DNA of 64,000 bases from the NCBI RefSeq assembly GCF_048773025.1, contig NC_133558.1, forward strand, positions 39,714,501 through 39,778,500, read 5' to 3'. The notes below the pieces were generated by a model. The model saw only the letters and a list, made by a program, of their open reading frames with translations, ran no database searches and was not told where the DNA came from. Positions 1-13,500 of this stretch are shown here, piece by piece (the first letter of the stretch is position 1; each line of letters opens with the position of its first letter). A program made the translations under genes and the position numbers. This DNA comes from Camelus bactrianus. Lineage: Eukaryota; Chordata; Mammalia; Artiodactyla; Camelidae.

Positions 1-3000
1 CCCACATCATCTCCCGAAGCACAATCATCTCCACAAGCGCACATCATGTGCTCAAGCAAACATCATGTCTCCAAGCTGACATATCTCTAAGACCACATCA
101 TCTCCCCAAACCACCATGATCTCCCCAGCCCACATCATTTCCCAAGCCCGCATCATCTTCCCAAGCGCAATCACCTCCCCAATCCTGCATCATATATCCA
201 GGCCCACTTGTCCCCAAGCTGATCTCACCACCCTACGCCCGCATCATGTCCCCAAGGACAAATCACCTCCGCAACCCCGCATGATCTCCCAAGCCCACGT
301 CATCTCCTAAGTCCGCATCATCTCCGTCAGCCTTCAGCATATCCGCAAGAAGGCGTCATCACCCCAAGCCTGAGTGGTCTCCACAGCCCAATCATCTGAC
401 CAAGCCCGCATCATCTCTCCAAGCGCATGTCATCTCCCTGAACCCGTGTCGTGTCCCCGAGCCGGCATCATGTCCCAGAGCCTGTGTCAAGTCAGCACAC
501 TCAATTCATGTCTGCAAGCCCGAGAAATGTCTGTAAGCCCACTTTCACTCCCCGAGCCCCCATCATCTCCATGAGCCCCTATCATCTCTCCAAGCCTGCA
601 TCAAATCCCCAAGCCCACATCTCCTGAAGCCCACATGATCTCCCCAAGCCTGCATCATGTTTCCAGGCCCACATGTCCCCAAGCAGACCTCACCACCCTA
701 AGCCCGCACCATCTCCCCAAGCCCGCATCATGTCCACAAGCCCACATCTCCCAAAAGGCACATACTTTCCCCAAGCCTGCATCATTTCCCAAACCCGCAT
801 CATGTCCCCAAGACCACATCTCCCAAAAGGCACATATTTTCCCCAAGCCTGCATCATTTCGCAAGCCGACATCATCTGCCCAAGCCCAATCATCTCCCCA
901 AGCTCACATCATCTCCCCACGCCCAATCATCTCCCCAAGCCCACATCATCTCCCGAAGCACAATCATCTCCACAAGCGCACATCATGTGCTCAAGCAAAC
1001 ATCATGTCTCCAAGCTGACATATCTCTAAGACCACATCATCTCCCCAAACCACCATGATCTCCCCAAGCCCACATAAACTCCCCAAGCCCAATTATCTCC
1101 CCGACCCACATCATTTCCCAAGCCCACATCATCTTCCCAAGCACAATCACCTCCCCTATCCTGCATCATATATCCAGGCCCACTTGTCCCCAAGTTGATC
1201 TCACCACCCTAAGACCGCATCATGTCCCCAAGGACAAATCATCTCCGCAACCCCGCATGATCTCCCAAGCCCACGTCATCTCCTAAGCCCGCATCATCTC
1301 CCTGAGCCTGCAGCATATCCGCAAGACCGCTTCATCACCACAAGACCGAGTCATCTCCCACAGCTCAATCATCTCCCCAAGCCCGCATTATCTCCCCAAG
1401 CCTGCATCATGTCCCCAAGCCCACATCTCCCCAAGCCTACATTATCTCCCCAAGCCTCATTTTTTCAGGCCCACATGTCCCGAAGCCGACCTCACATCCT
1501 AAGCCCGCTTCATCTCCCTAAGCCTGCATCATGTCCAAAAGCCCACATCTCGCAAAAGGCATATAATTTCCCCAAGCCTGCATCATTTCCCAAGACCACA
1601 TCATCTGCCGAAGCCCAATCATCTCCCCAAGCTCACATCAACTCCCGAAGCCCAATCTTCTCCCCAAGCCCACAAAATGTCATCAAGCCCACATCATGTC
1701 TCCAAGTCGACATATCTCTAAGACCACATCATCACCCCAAGCCAACATGATCTCCCCAACAGCACATCCTCTACCCAAGCGCAATCATCTCCAAAGCCCA
1801 CATTATTTCCCAAGCCCGCATCATCTAACCAAACCTGCATCATGTCCCCAAGCCGGCATTAAATCCACGAGCCCGCATGTTTTACACAGGACCACTTCAT
1901 CTCCCCAAGCCAACATGATCCCCCCAAGCCCACATCATCTCCCCAAGCCCAATCATCTCCCCAAGCCCACATCAGCACCCCAAGCCCAATCATCTCCCCA
2001 AGCCCACATCAGCACCCCAAGCCCATCATCTCCCCAAGCCCACATCATCTCCCGAAGAGCAATCTTCTCCCCAAGCCCACATAATGTCTCCAAGCTGACA
2101 TATCTCTAAGCACACACCATCTCCCCAAGCCCACATCATCGCCCCAAGCCCAATCATTTCTCCAAGCCCTAATCATTTCCCAAGCCCGCATCATCTAGCC
2201 AAGGCTGCGTCATGTCCCCAAGCCAGCATAATATCCACGAGCCCGCAACATTTAAACAGGCCCACATGATCTCCCCAAGCCAACATGATCTTCCTAAACG
2301 CACATCATCTCCCAAAGCGATCATGATCTCCCCAAGCCCACATCATCTCCACAAGCCCACATAGTCTCCCTGAGCCCACATCATCTCCCCAAGCCGAATC
2401 ATCTCCCCAAGCCCACATCAGCTCCCCAAGCCCGCATCATCTCCCCAAGCCCACATCATCTCCCCAAGGCTGCCTCTTGTTTCCAGGCCCATATGTCCCC
2501 AAGCTGACCTCACCACCCTAAGCCCGCATCATGTCCACAAGGAGAAATCATCTCCCCAACCCCGCATGATCTCCCAAGCCCATGTCTTCTCCTAAAGCCC
2601 GCATCATCTCCGTGAGCCTGTTGCATATCCACAAGACCGCTTCATCTACTCAAGCCTGAGTCATCTCCCGCAGCCCAATCATCTCCCCAAGCCCGCATCA
2701 TCTCCCCAAGCCCACGTCATCTCCCTGAAGCCGTGTCGTGTCCCCGAGCTGGCATCATGTCCCAGAGCCTGTGTCATGTCAGCGAACTGAAGTCATGTCT
2801 TCAAGCCCGAGAAATGTCTGTAAGCCCACTTCAACTCCCTGAGCCCCCATCATCTCCATGGGCCCATGTCATCTCCCTAAGCTGATGTCATGTCCTCGAG
2901 CCCACAACATGTCCCCGAGCCGATGACATTATCAGGGAGCCCTCATCATTTCCACGAGCCCATGTCATCTCCACGAGCCCAGGTCATCTCCCTCAGCCCT

Positions 3001-3440
3001 CGTCATCTCCCCGAGCCCATGTAATCTCCTCGAGACAACATCTCCCCAAGCCATCATCATCTCCCCAAGCCCAAATCATCTCTCCAAGCCCACATCTTTC
3101 TAAACCTATGTCTTCCCAAGCCCACATCAGCTCTCCAAGTCCACGTAATCTCTCTGAACCTGTGTTGTGTCCCCGAGGTGGCGTCATATCCAGAGCCTGT
3201 GTCATGTCAGTGAGCCTACTTCATGTCCACAAGCCAGAAAAATGTCTGCGAGACTGCGTCATCTCCCCGAGCCCGTGTCATGTCCCTGAGCCTACATCAT
3301 ATTCTCTAACCCGCTTCATCTCCCCAAGCCCGCATCATGTCCCCAAGCCCACATCTCCCAAAAGGCACATGATTTCCCCAAGCCTGCATCATTTCCCAAG
3401 CGCACATCATCTCCCCAAGCCCAATCATCTCCCCAAGCCC
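1..3440. repeat. Left copy of a 3.44-kb satellite block (pairs with 51,002-54,442)
   Basis: This block matches 51,002-54,442 over its whole visible length, first at an offset of 51,001 and, after a 1-bp indel near 2,020, at 51,002. Differences I saw are about three: G/A near 327, G/A near 1,610 and the one-base indel. It is cut by the window edge, so the true left end is unknown. The match stops at 3,440, just after a ccccaagccc motif, which is exactly where the 6.7-kb HOR array begins. It contains several degenerate monomers (gtcatgtcctcgagcccac, catttccacgagcccatgtc) that are rare in the HOR core, so it resembles flank-type satellite. Confidence 0.93.
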
Positions 3441-3885
3441 GCATCATCTCTCCAAGCCTGCATCTTGTTCCCAAGCCCACATCTCCCCAAGCGCACTTTA
3501 TCTCCCCAAGCTTGCATCGTGATTCCAGGCCCAAATGTTCCCAAGCCGACCTCACCAACCTACACCTGCTTCATCTCCCCAAGCCCGCATCATGTCCCCA
3601 GGCCCACATCTCTCAAAAGGCACATAATTTCTCCAAGACTGCATCATTTCCCAATCCCCCATCATCTCCCCAAGCCCACATCATCTCCCCAAGCCCACAT
3701 CATCTCCTCAAGCCCACATCATCTCCCGAAGAGCAATCTTCTCCCCAAGCCCACATAATGTCTCCAAGCTGACATATCTCTAAGCACACACCATCTCCCC
3801 AAGCCCACATCATCGCCCCAAGCCCAATCATTTCCCCAAGCCCTAATCATTTCCCAAGCCCGCATCATCTAGCCAAGGCTGCGTC
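3441..3885. repeat. Truncated lead-in: last ~445 bp of an HOR unit
   Basis: This stretch matches the final part of complete units (for example 10,140-10,584 and 16,839-17,283), including the segment with cttgcatcgtgattccaggc. Its left edge abuts the 3.44-kb flank block with no intervening sequence. The array therefore starts mid-unit, as expected if it is bounded by an unequal exchange with flank satellite. Confidence 0.85.
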
Positions 3886-6800
3886 ATGTCCCCAAGCCAG
3901 CATAATATCCATGAGCCCGCATCATGTTTCCAGGCCCACATGTCCCCAAACAGACCTCACCACCCTAAGCCCGCATCATGTCCTCAAGGACAAATCATCT
4001 CCTCAACCCCACATGATCTCCCAAGCCCACGTCATCTCCTAAGTCCGCATCATCTCCATCAGCCTTCAGCATATCCGCAAGAAGGCGTCATCACCCCAAG
4101 CCTGAGTGATCTCCACAGCCCAATCATCTGACCAAGCCCACATCATCTCCCGAAGCCTAGTCTTCTCACCAAGCCCACATCGTGTCATCAAGCCCACATG
4201 ATCTCCCCAAGTATGCATCATGTTTCCAAGCCCACATGTCCCCAAGCCGACCTCACATCCCTAAACCCGCTTCATCTCCCTAAGCCCGCATCATGTCCAA
4301 AAGCCCGCATCTCCCAAAAGGCACATACTTTCCCCAAGCCTGCATCATTTCCCAAGCCCGAATCATCTCTCCAAGCCTGCATTATGTTCCCAAGCCCACA
4401 TCTCCCCAAGCGCACATTATCTCCCCAAGCTTGCATCGTGATTCCAGGCCCAAATGTTCCCAAGCCGACCTCACCACCCTACACCGGCTTCATCTCCCCA
4501 AGCCCTCAACATGTACCCAGGCCCACATCTCTCAAAAGGCACATAATTTCTCCAAGACTACATCATTTCCCAATCCCCCATCATCTCCCCAAGCCCAATC
4601 ATCTCCCCAAGACCGCATCATTCCCGAAGCCTGCATCATCTAGCCAAGCCTGCGTCATGTCCCAAGACGGCATAATATCCGCGAGCCCGAATCATTTACA
4701 CAGCCACACATCATTTCCCCAAGCCCAATCATCTCCCTAAGTCTGCATCATTTCCCAAGCCCGCATCATGGAACCGAGCCTGCATCATGTCCCCGAGACC
4801 GCATCATGTACACAGGCCCAGATCATCTCCGAAAGCCAACATGATCTCTCCAAGCCCACATCATTTCCCCAAGCCCACATCATCTCCCCAAGCCCACATC
4901 ATCTCCCCAAGCCAACATGATCTACCCAAGCCAACATCATCTACCCGAGCCCACATACTCTCCCCATGCCCACATCATCTCCTCAAGCCCGCATCATCTC
5001 CCCAATCCCGCATCATGTTTCCAGGCCCACATGTCCCCAAGCTGATCTCACCACCCTAAGCCCGCATCATGTACCCAAGGACAAATCATCTCCGCAACCC
5101 CGCATGATCTCCCAAGCCTCATCATTTTTTCAGGCCCACATGTCCCAAAGCCAACCTCACACCCTAAGCCCGCTTCATCTCCCTAAGCCCGCATCATGTC
5201 CACAAGCCCACATGTCTCAAAAGGCACATACTTTCCCCAAGCCTGCATCATTTCCCAAGCCCGCATCATGTCCCCAATACCACATCTCCCAAAAGGCACA
5301 TAATTTCCCCAAGCCTGCATCATTTCCCAAGCCCACATCATCTCCCCAAGCCCACATCATCTCCTCAAGCCCACATCATCTCCCGAAGAGCAATCTTCTC
5401 CCCAAGCCCACATAATGTCTCCAAGCTGACATATCTCTAAGCACACACCATCTCCCCAAGCCCACATCATCGCCCCAAGCCCAATCATTTCCCCAAGCCC
5501 TAATCATTTCCCAAGCCCGCATCATCTAGCCAAGGCTGCGTCATGTCCCCAAGCCAGCATAATATCCATGAGCCCGCATCATGTTTCCAGGCCCACATGT
5601 CCCCAAACAGACCTCACCACCCTAAGCCCGCATCATGTCCTCAAGGACAAATCATCTCCTCAACCCCACATGATCTCCCAAGCCCACGTCATCTCCTAAG
5701 TCCGCATCATCTCCGTCAGCCTTCAGCATATCCGCAAGAAGGCGTCATCACCCCAAGCCTGAGTGATCTCCACAGCCCAATCATCTGACCAAGCCCGCAT
5801 CATCTCTCCAAGCCCACGTCATCTCCCTGATCCCGTGTCGTGTCCCCGAGCCGGCATCATGTCCCAGAGCCTGTGTCATGTCAGCACACTCAATTCATGT
5901 CTGCAATCCCGAGAAATGTCTCTAAGCCCACTTTCACTCCCCGAGCCCCCATCATCTCCATGAGCCCATGTCATCTCACAAGCCCGAATCATCTCTCCAA
6001 GCATGCATCATGTCCCCAAGCCCACATCTTCACAAGCCCACATGACCTCCCAAGTATGCATCATGTTTCCAGGCCCACATGTCCCCAAGCAGACCTCACC
6101 ACCCTAAGCCCGCATCATGTCCCCAAGGACAAATCATCTCCGCAACCCCGCATGATCCCCCAACCCCACGTCATCTCCGAAATCCTCATCATCTCCATCA
6201 GCCTTCAGCATATCCGCAAGAAGGCGTCATCACCCCAAGCCTGAGTGATCTCCACAGCCCAATCATCTGACCAAGCCCGCATCATCTCTCCAAGCCCATG
6301 TCATCTCCCTGAACCCGTGTGGTTTTCCCGAGCTGGCATCATGTCCCAGAGCCTGTGTCATGTCAGCACACTCAATTCATGTCTGCAAGCCCGAGAAATG
6401 TCTGTAAGCCCACTTTCACTCCCCGATCACCCATCATCTCCATGAGCCCTTGTCGTCTCACCAAGCACGCGTCATCTCCCCAAGGCTGCATCATGTCCCC
6501 AAGCCCACATCTACACAAGCCCACATGATCTCCCCAAGTATGCATCATGTTTCCAGGCCCACATGTCCCCAAGCTGACCGCACAACTCTAAGCCCGCTTC
6601 ATCTCCCCAAGCCCGCATCATGTCCACAAACCCACATCTCCCAAAAGGCACACAATTTTCACAAGCCTGCATCATTTCCCAAGACCACATCATCTCTCGA
6701 AGCCCAATCATCTCCCCAAGCCAACATGATCCCCCCAAGCCCACATAATCTCCCCAATCCCACATCATCTCACCAAGCCCGCATCATCTCTCCAAGCCCA

Positions 6801-9800
6801 CGTCATCTCCATGAACCCGTGTCGTGTCCCCAAGCCGGCATCATGTCCCAGAGCCTGTGTCATGTCAGCACACTCAATTCATGTCTGCAAGCCCGAGAAA
6901 TGTCTGTAAGCCCACTTTCATTCCCCGAGCCCACATCATCTCCAAGAGCCCATGTCATCTCTCCAAGCCTGCATCAAATCCCCAAGCCCACATCTCCCCA
7001 AGCCTACATTATCTCCCCAAGCCTCATTTTTTCAGGCCCACATGTCCCGAAGCCGACCTCACACCCTCAGCCCGCTTCATCTCCCTAAGCCTGCATCATG
7101 TCCACAAGCCCACATCTCCCCAAGCCTACATTATCTCCCCAAGCCTCATTTTTTCAGGCCCACATGTCCCGAAGCCGACCTCACACCCTAAGCCCGCTTC
7201 ATCTCCCCAAGCCCGCATCATATCCCCAGGCCCACATCTCCCGAAAGGCACATAATTTCTCCAAGCCTTCAACATTTCCCAATCCCACATCATCTCCCCA
7301 AGCCCAATCATCTTCCCAAGCCCACATCATCTCCCGAAGCCTAATCTTCTCACCAAGCCCACATCATGTCATCAAGCCCACATGATCTCCCCAAGTATGC
7401 ATCATGTTTCCAAGCCCACATGTCCCCAAGCCGACCTCACATCCCTAAACCTGCTTCATCTCCCCAAGCCCGCATCATGTCCCCAATACCACATCTCTCA
7501 AAAGGCACATAATTTCCCCAAGACTGCATCATTTCCCAAGCACACATCATCTCCCGAAGCCCAATCATCTCCCCAAGCACACATCATGCCCTCAAGCACA
7601 CATCATGTCTTCAAGCCGACATATTACTAAGCCCACATCATCTCCCCAAACCTCCACGATCTCCCCAAGCCCACATCATCTCCCCAAGCCCAATCATCTC
7701 CCCAGCCCACATCATTTCCCACGCCCGCATCATCTAGCCAAGCTTGCATCCTGTCCCCAAGCCGGCATTATATCTGCGAGCCCGCATCATTTACACAGGA
7801 ACACTTCATCTCCCCAAGCCAACATGATCTCCACAAGCCCACATCATCTCCCTGAGCCCACATAGTCTCCCCAAGCCTGCATCATGTTTAAAAATCCACA
7901 TGTCCCCAAGCCGACCTCACAACCCTAAGCCTGCTTCATCTCCCCAAGCCCGCATCATGTCCCCAAGCCCACGACTCCCAAAAGGCACATAATTTCCCCA
8001 AGCCTGCATCATTTCCCAAGCCCGAATCATCTCTCCAAGCCTGCATCATGTTCCCAAGCCCACATCTCCCCAAGCGCACATTATCTCCCCAAGCTTGCAT
8101 CGTGATTCCAGGCCCAAATGTTCCCAAGCCGACCTCACCACCCTACACCGGCTTCATCTCCCCAAGCCCTCACCATGTCCCCAGGCCCACATCTCTCAAA
8201 AGGCACATAATTTCTCCAAGACTACATCATTTCCCAATCCCCCATCATCTCCCCAAGCCCAATCATCTCCCCAAGCTCACATCATCTCCCCAAGTCCAAT
8301 CATCTCCCAAGTTCACATATTCTCCCCAGGCCCAATCATCTCCCCAAGCCCACATCATCTCCCCAAGCCCACATCATCTCCCAAAGCCCAATCATCTCCC
8401 CTAGCCCACATAATCTCCCCAAGCCCAATCATCTCCCCAAGACCGCATCATTCCCGAAGCCTGCATCATCTAGCCAAGCCTGCGTCATGTCCCAAGACGG
8501 CATAATATCCGCGAGCCCGAATCATTTACACAGCCACACATCATTTCCCCAAGCCCAATCATCTCCCTAAGTCTGCATCATATCCCAAGCCCGCATCATG
8601 GAACCGAGCCTGCATCATGTCCCCGAGACCGCATCATGTACACAGGCCCAGATCATCTCCGAAAGCCAACATGATCTCTCCAAGCCCACATCATTTCCCC
8701 AAGCCCACATCATCTCCCCAAGCCCAAATCATCTCCCCAAGCCAACATGATCTACCCAAGCCAACATCATCTACCCGAGCCCACATACTCTCCTCATGCC
8801 CACATCATCTCCTCAAGCACGCATCATCTCCCCAATCCCGCATCATGTTTCCAGGCCCACATGTCCCCAAGCTGATCTCACCACCCTAAGCCCGCATCAT
8901 GTACCCAAGGACAAATCATCTCCGCAACCCCGCATGATCTCCCAAGCCTCATCATTTTTTCAGGCCCACATGTCCCAAAGCCAACCTCACACCCTAAGCC
9001 CGCTTCATCTCCCTAAGCCCGCATCATGTCCACAAGCCCACATCTCCCAAAAGGCACATACTTTCCCCAAGCCTGCATATTTTCCCAAGCCCGCATCATC
9101 TCCCCAAGCCCACATCATCTCCTCAAGCCCACATCATCTCCCGAAGAGCAATCTTCTCCCCAAGCCCACATAATGTCTCCAAGCTGACATATCTCTAAGC
9201 ACACACCATCTCCCCAAGCCCACATCATCGCCCCAAGCCCAATCATTTCCCCAAGCCCTAATCATTTCCCAAGCCCGCATCATCTAGCCAAGGCTGCGTC
9301 ATGTCCCCAAGCCAGCATAATATCCATGAGCCCGCATCATGTTTCCAGGCCCACATGTCCCCAAACAGACCTCACCACCCTAAGCCCGCATCATGTCCTC
9401 AAGGACAAATCATCTCCTCAACCCCACATGATCTCCCAAGCCCACGTCATCTCCTAAGTCCACATCATCTCCATCAGCCTTCAGCATATCCGCAAGAAGG
9501 CGTCATCACCCCAAGCCTGAGTGATCTCCACAGCCCAATCATCTGACCAAGCCCACATCATCTCCCGAAGCCTAGTCTTCTCACCAAGCCCACATCGTGT
9601 CATCAAGCCCACATGATCTCCCCAAGTATGCATCATGTTTCCAAGCCCACATGTCCCCAAGCCGACCTCACATCCCTAAACCTGCTTCATCTCCCTAAGC
9701 CCGCATCATGTCCAAAAGCCCGCATCTCCCAAAAGGCACATACTTTCCCCAAGCCTGCATCATTTCCCAAGCCCGCATCATTTCCCCAACACCACATCTC

Positions 9801-10584
9801 CCAAAAGGCACATAATTTTCCCAAGCCTGCATCATTTCCAAAGCCCGCATCATCTCCCCAAGCCCAATCATCTCCCCAAGACCACATCAGCACCCCAAGC
9901 CCAATCATGTCCCCAAGCCCACATCATCTCCCGAAGAGCAATCTTCTCCCCAAGCCCACATAATGTCTCCAAGCTGACATATCTCTAAGCACACACCATC
10001 TCCCCAAGCCCACATCATCGCCCCAAGCCCAATCATCTCCCCAAGCCCACATCATGCTCTCAAGCACACATCATGTCTTCAAGCCGACATATTACTAAGC
10101 CTACATCATCACCCCAAATCACCATGATCTCCCAAGCCCGCATCATCTCTCCAAGCCTGCATCTTGTTCCCAAGCCCACATCTCCCCAAGCGCACTTTAT
10201 CTCCCCAAGCTTGCATCGTGATTCCAGGCCCAAATGTTCCCAAGCCGACCTCACCAACCTACACCTGCTTCATCTCCCCAAGCCCGCATCATGTCCCCAG
10301 GCCCACATCTCTCAAAAGGCACATAATTTCTCCAAGACTGCATCATTTCCCAATCCCCCATCATCTCCCCAAGCCCACATCATCTCCCCAAGCCCACATC
10401 ATCTCCTCAAGCCCACATCATCTCCCGAAGAGCAATCTTCTCCCCAAGCCCACATAATGTCTCCAAGCTGACATATCTCTAAGCACACACCATCTCCCCA
10501 AGCCCACATCATCGCCCCAAGCCCAATCATTTCCCCAAGCCCTAATCATTTCCCAAGCCCGCATCATCTAGCCAAGGCTGCGTC
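3886..10584. repeat. HOR unit A1 (6,699 bp)
   Basis: Complete A-type unit, nearly identical to A2. The anchor module recurs inside it at offsets 0, ~1,657 and ~5,415, so the unit itself grew by internal duplication. The stretch ~4,380-5,790 reappears at ~8,200-9,550 (offset 3,830, dropping to 3,758 after a 72-bp difference). A pair of ~482-bp repeats lies at 5,763 and 6,245. A 146-bp tandem duplication carrying a cctcattttttcaggcccac motif lies around 6,975-7,195. Visible differences from A2 include ctgtaagc versus ctctaagc near 6,904 and a C/T change near 8,370. Confidence 0.92.
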
Positions 10585-13500
10585 ATGTCCCCAAGCCAGC
10601 ATAATATCCATGAGCCCGCATCATGTTTCCAGGCCCACATGTCCCCAAACAGACCTCACCACCCTAAGCCCGCATCATGTCCTCAAGGACAAATCATCTC
10701 CTCAACCCCACATGATCTCCCAAGCCCACGTCATCTCCTAAGTCCGCATCATCTCCATCAGCCTTCAGCATATCCGCAAGAAGGCGTCATCACCCCAAGC
10801 CTGAGTGATCTCCACAGCCCAATCATCTGACCAAGCCCACATCATCTCCCGAAGCCTAGTCTTCTCACCAAGCCCACATCGTGTCATCAAGCCCACATGA
10901 TCTCCCCAAGTATGCATCATGTTTCCAAGCCCACATGTCCCCAAGCCGACCTCACATCCCTAAACCCGCTTCATCTCCCTAAGCCCGCATCATGTCCAAA
11001 AGCCCGCATCTCCCAAAAGGCACATACTTTCCCCAAGCCTGCATCATTTCCCAAGCCCGAATCATCTCTCCAAGCCTGCATTATGTTCCCAAGCCCACAT
11101 CTCCCCAAGCGCACATTATCTCCCCAAGCTTGCATCGTGATTCCAGGCCCAAATGTTCCCAAGCCGACCTCACCACCCTACACCGGCTTCATCTCCCCAA
11201 GCCCTCAACATGTACCCAGGCCCACATCTCTCAAAAGGCACATAATTTCTCCAAGACTACATCATTTCCCAATCCCCCATCATCTCCCCAAGCCCAATCA
11301 TCTCCCCAAGACCGCATCATTCCCGAAGCCTGCATCATCTAGCCAAGCCTGCGTCATGTCCCAAGACGGCATAATATCCGCGAGCCCGAATCATTTACAC
11401 AGCCACACATCATTTCCCCAAGCCCAATCATCTCCCTAAGTCTGCATCATTTCCCAAGCCCGCATCATGGAACCGAGCCTGCATCATGTCCCCGAGACCG
11501 CATCATGTACACAGGCCCAGATCATCTCCGAAAGCCAACATGATCTCTCCAAGCCCACATCATTTCCCCAAGCCCACATCATCTCCCCAAGCCCACATCA
11601 TCTCCCCAAGCCAACATGATCTACCCAAGCCAACATCATCTACCCGAGCCCACATACTCTCCCCATGCCCACATCATCTCCTCAAGCCCGCATCATCTCC
11701 CCAATCCCGCATCATGTTTCCAGGCCCACATGTCCCCAAGCTGATCTCACCACCCTAAGCCCGCATCATGTACCCAAGGACAAATCATCTCCGCAACCCC
11801 GCATGATCTCCCAAGCCTCATCATTTTTTCAGGCCCACATGTCCCAAAGCCAACCTCACACCCTAAGCCCGCTTCATCTCCCTAAGCCCGCATCATGTCC
11901 ACAAGCCCACATGTCTCAAAAGGCACATACTTTCCCCAAGCCTGCATCATTTCCCAAGCCCGCATCATGTCCCCAATACCACATCTCCCAAAAGGCACAT
12001 AATTTCCCCAAGCCTGCATCATTTCCCAAGCCCACATCATCTCCCCAAGCCCACATCATCTCCTCAAGCCCACATCATCTCCCGAAGAGCAATCTTCTCC
12101 CCAAGCCCACATAATGTCTCCAAGCTGACATATCTCTAAGCACACACCATCTCCCCAAGCCCACATCATCGCCCCAAGCCCAATCATTTCCCCAAGCCCT
12201 AATCATTTCCCAAGCCCGCATCATCTAGCCAAGGCTGCGTCATGTCCCCAAGCCAGCATAATATCCATGAGCCCGCATCATGTTTCCAGGCCCACATGTC
12301 CCCAAACAGACCTCACCACCCTAAGCCCGCATCATGTCCTCAAGGACAAATCATCTCCTCAACCCCACATGATCTCCCAAGCCCACGTCATCTCCTAAGT
12401 CCGCATCATCTCCGTCAGCCTTCAGCATATCCGCAAGAAGGCGTCATCACCCCAAGCCTGAGTGATCTCCACAGCCCAATCATCTGACCAAGCCCGCATC
12501 ATCTCTCCAAGCCCACGTCATCTCCCTGATCCCGTGTCGTGTCCCCGAGCCGGCATCATGTCCCAGAGCCTGTGTCATGTCAGCACACTCAATTCATGTC
12601 TGCAATCCCGAGAAATGTCTCTAAGCCCACTTTCACTCCCCGAGCCCCCATCATCTCCATGAGCCCATGTCATCTCACAAGCCCGAATCATCTCTCCAAG
12701 CATGCATCATGTCCCCAAGCCCACATCTTCACAAGCCCACATGACCTCCCAAGTATGCATCATGTTTCCAGGCCCACATGTCCCCAAGCAGACCTCACCA
12801 CCCTAAGCCCGCATCATGTCCCCAAGGACAAATCATCTCCGCAACCCCGCATGATCCCCCAACCCCACGTCATCTCCGAAATCCTCATCATCTCCATCAG
12901 CCTTCAGCATATCCGCAAGAAGGCGTCATCACCCCAAGCCTGAGTGATCTCCACAGCCCAATCATCTGACCAAGCCCGCATCATCTCTCCAAGCCCATGT
13001 CATCTCCCTGAACCCGTGTGGTTTTCCCGAGCTGGCATCATGTCCCAGAGCCTGTGTCATGTCAGCACACTCAATTCATGTCTGCAAGCCCGAGAAATGT
13101 CTGTAAGCCCACTTTCACTCCCCGATCACCCATCATCTCCATGAGCCCTTGTCGTCTCACCAAGCACGCGTCATCTCCCCAAGGCTGCATCATGTCCCCA
13201 AGCCCACATCTACACAAGCCCACATGATCTCCCCAAGTATGCATCATGTTTCCAGGCCCACATGTCCCCAAGCTGACCGCACAACTCTAAGCCCGCTTCA
13301 TCTCCCCAAGCCCGCATCATGTCCACAAACCCACATCTCCCAAAAGGCACACAATTTTCACAAGCCTGCATCATTTCCCAAGACCACATCATCTCTCGAA
13401 GCCCAATCATCTCCCCAAGCCAACATGATCCCCCCAAGCCCACATAATCTCCCCAATCCCACATCATCTCACCAAGCCCGCATCATCTCTCCAAGCCCAC

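Noticed and set aside
3108-3758. 216-residue plus-strand open frame, and dozens like it across 1-55,000
   Set aside because: All are the 19-residue cycle forced by a stop-free 19-bp monomer. They end at random monomer variants, exist in every frame and on both strands, and show no codon bias, signal peptide or domain.
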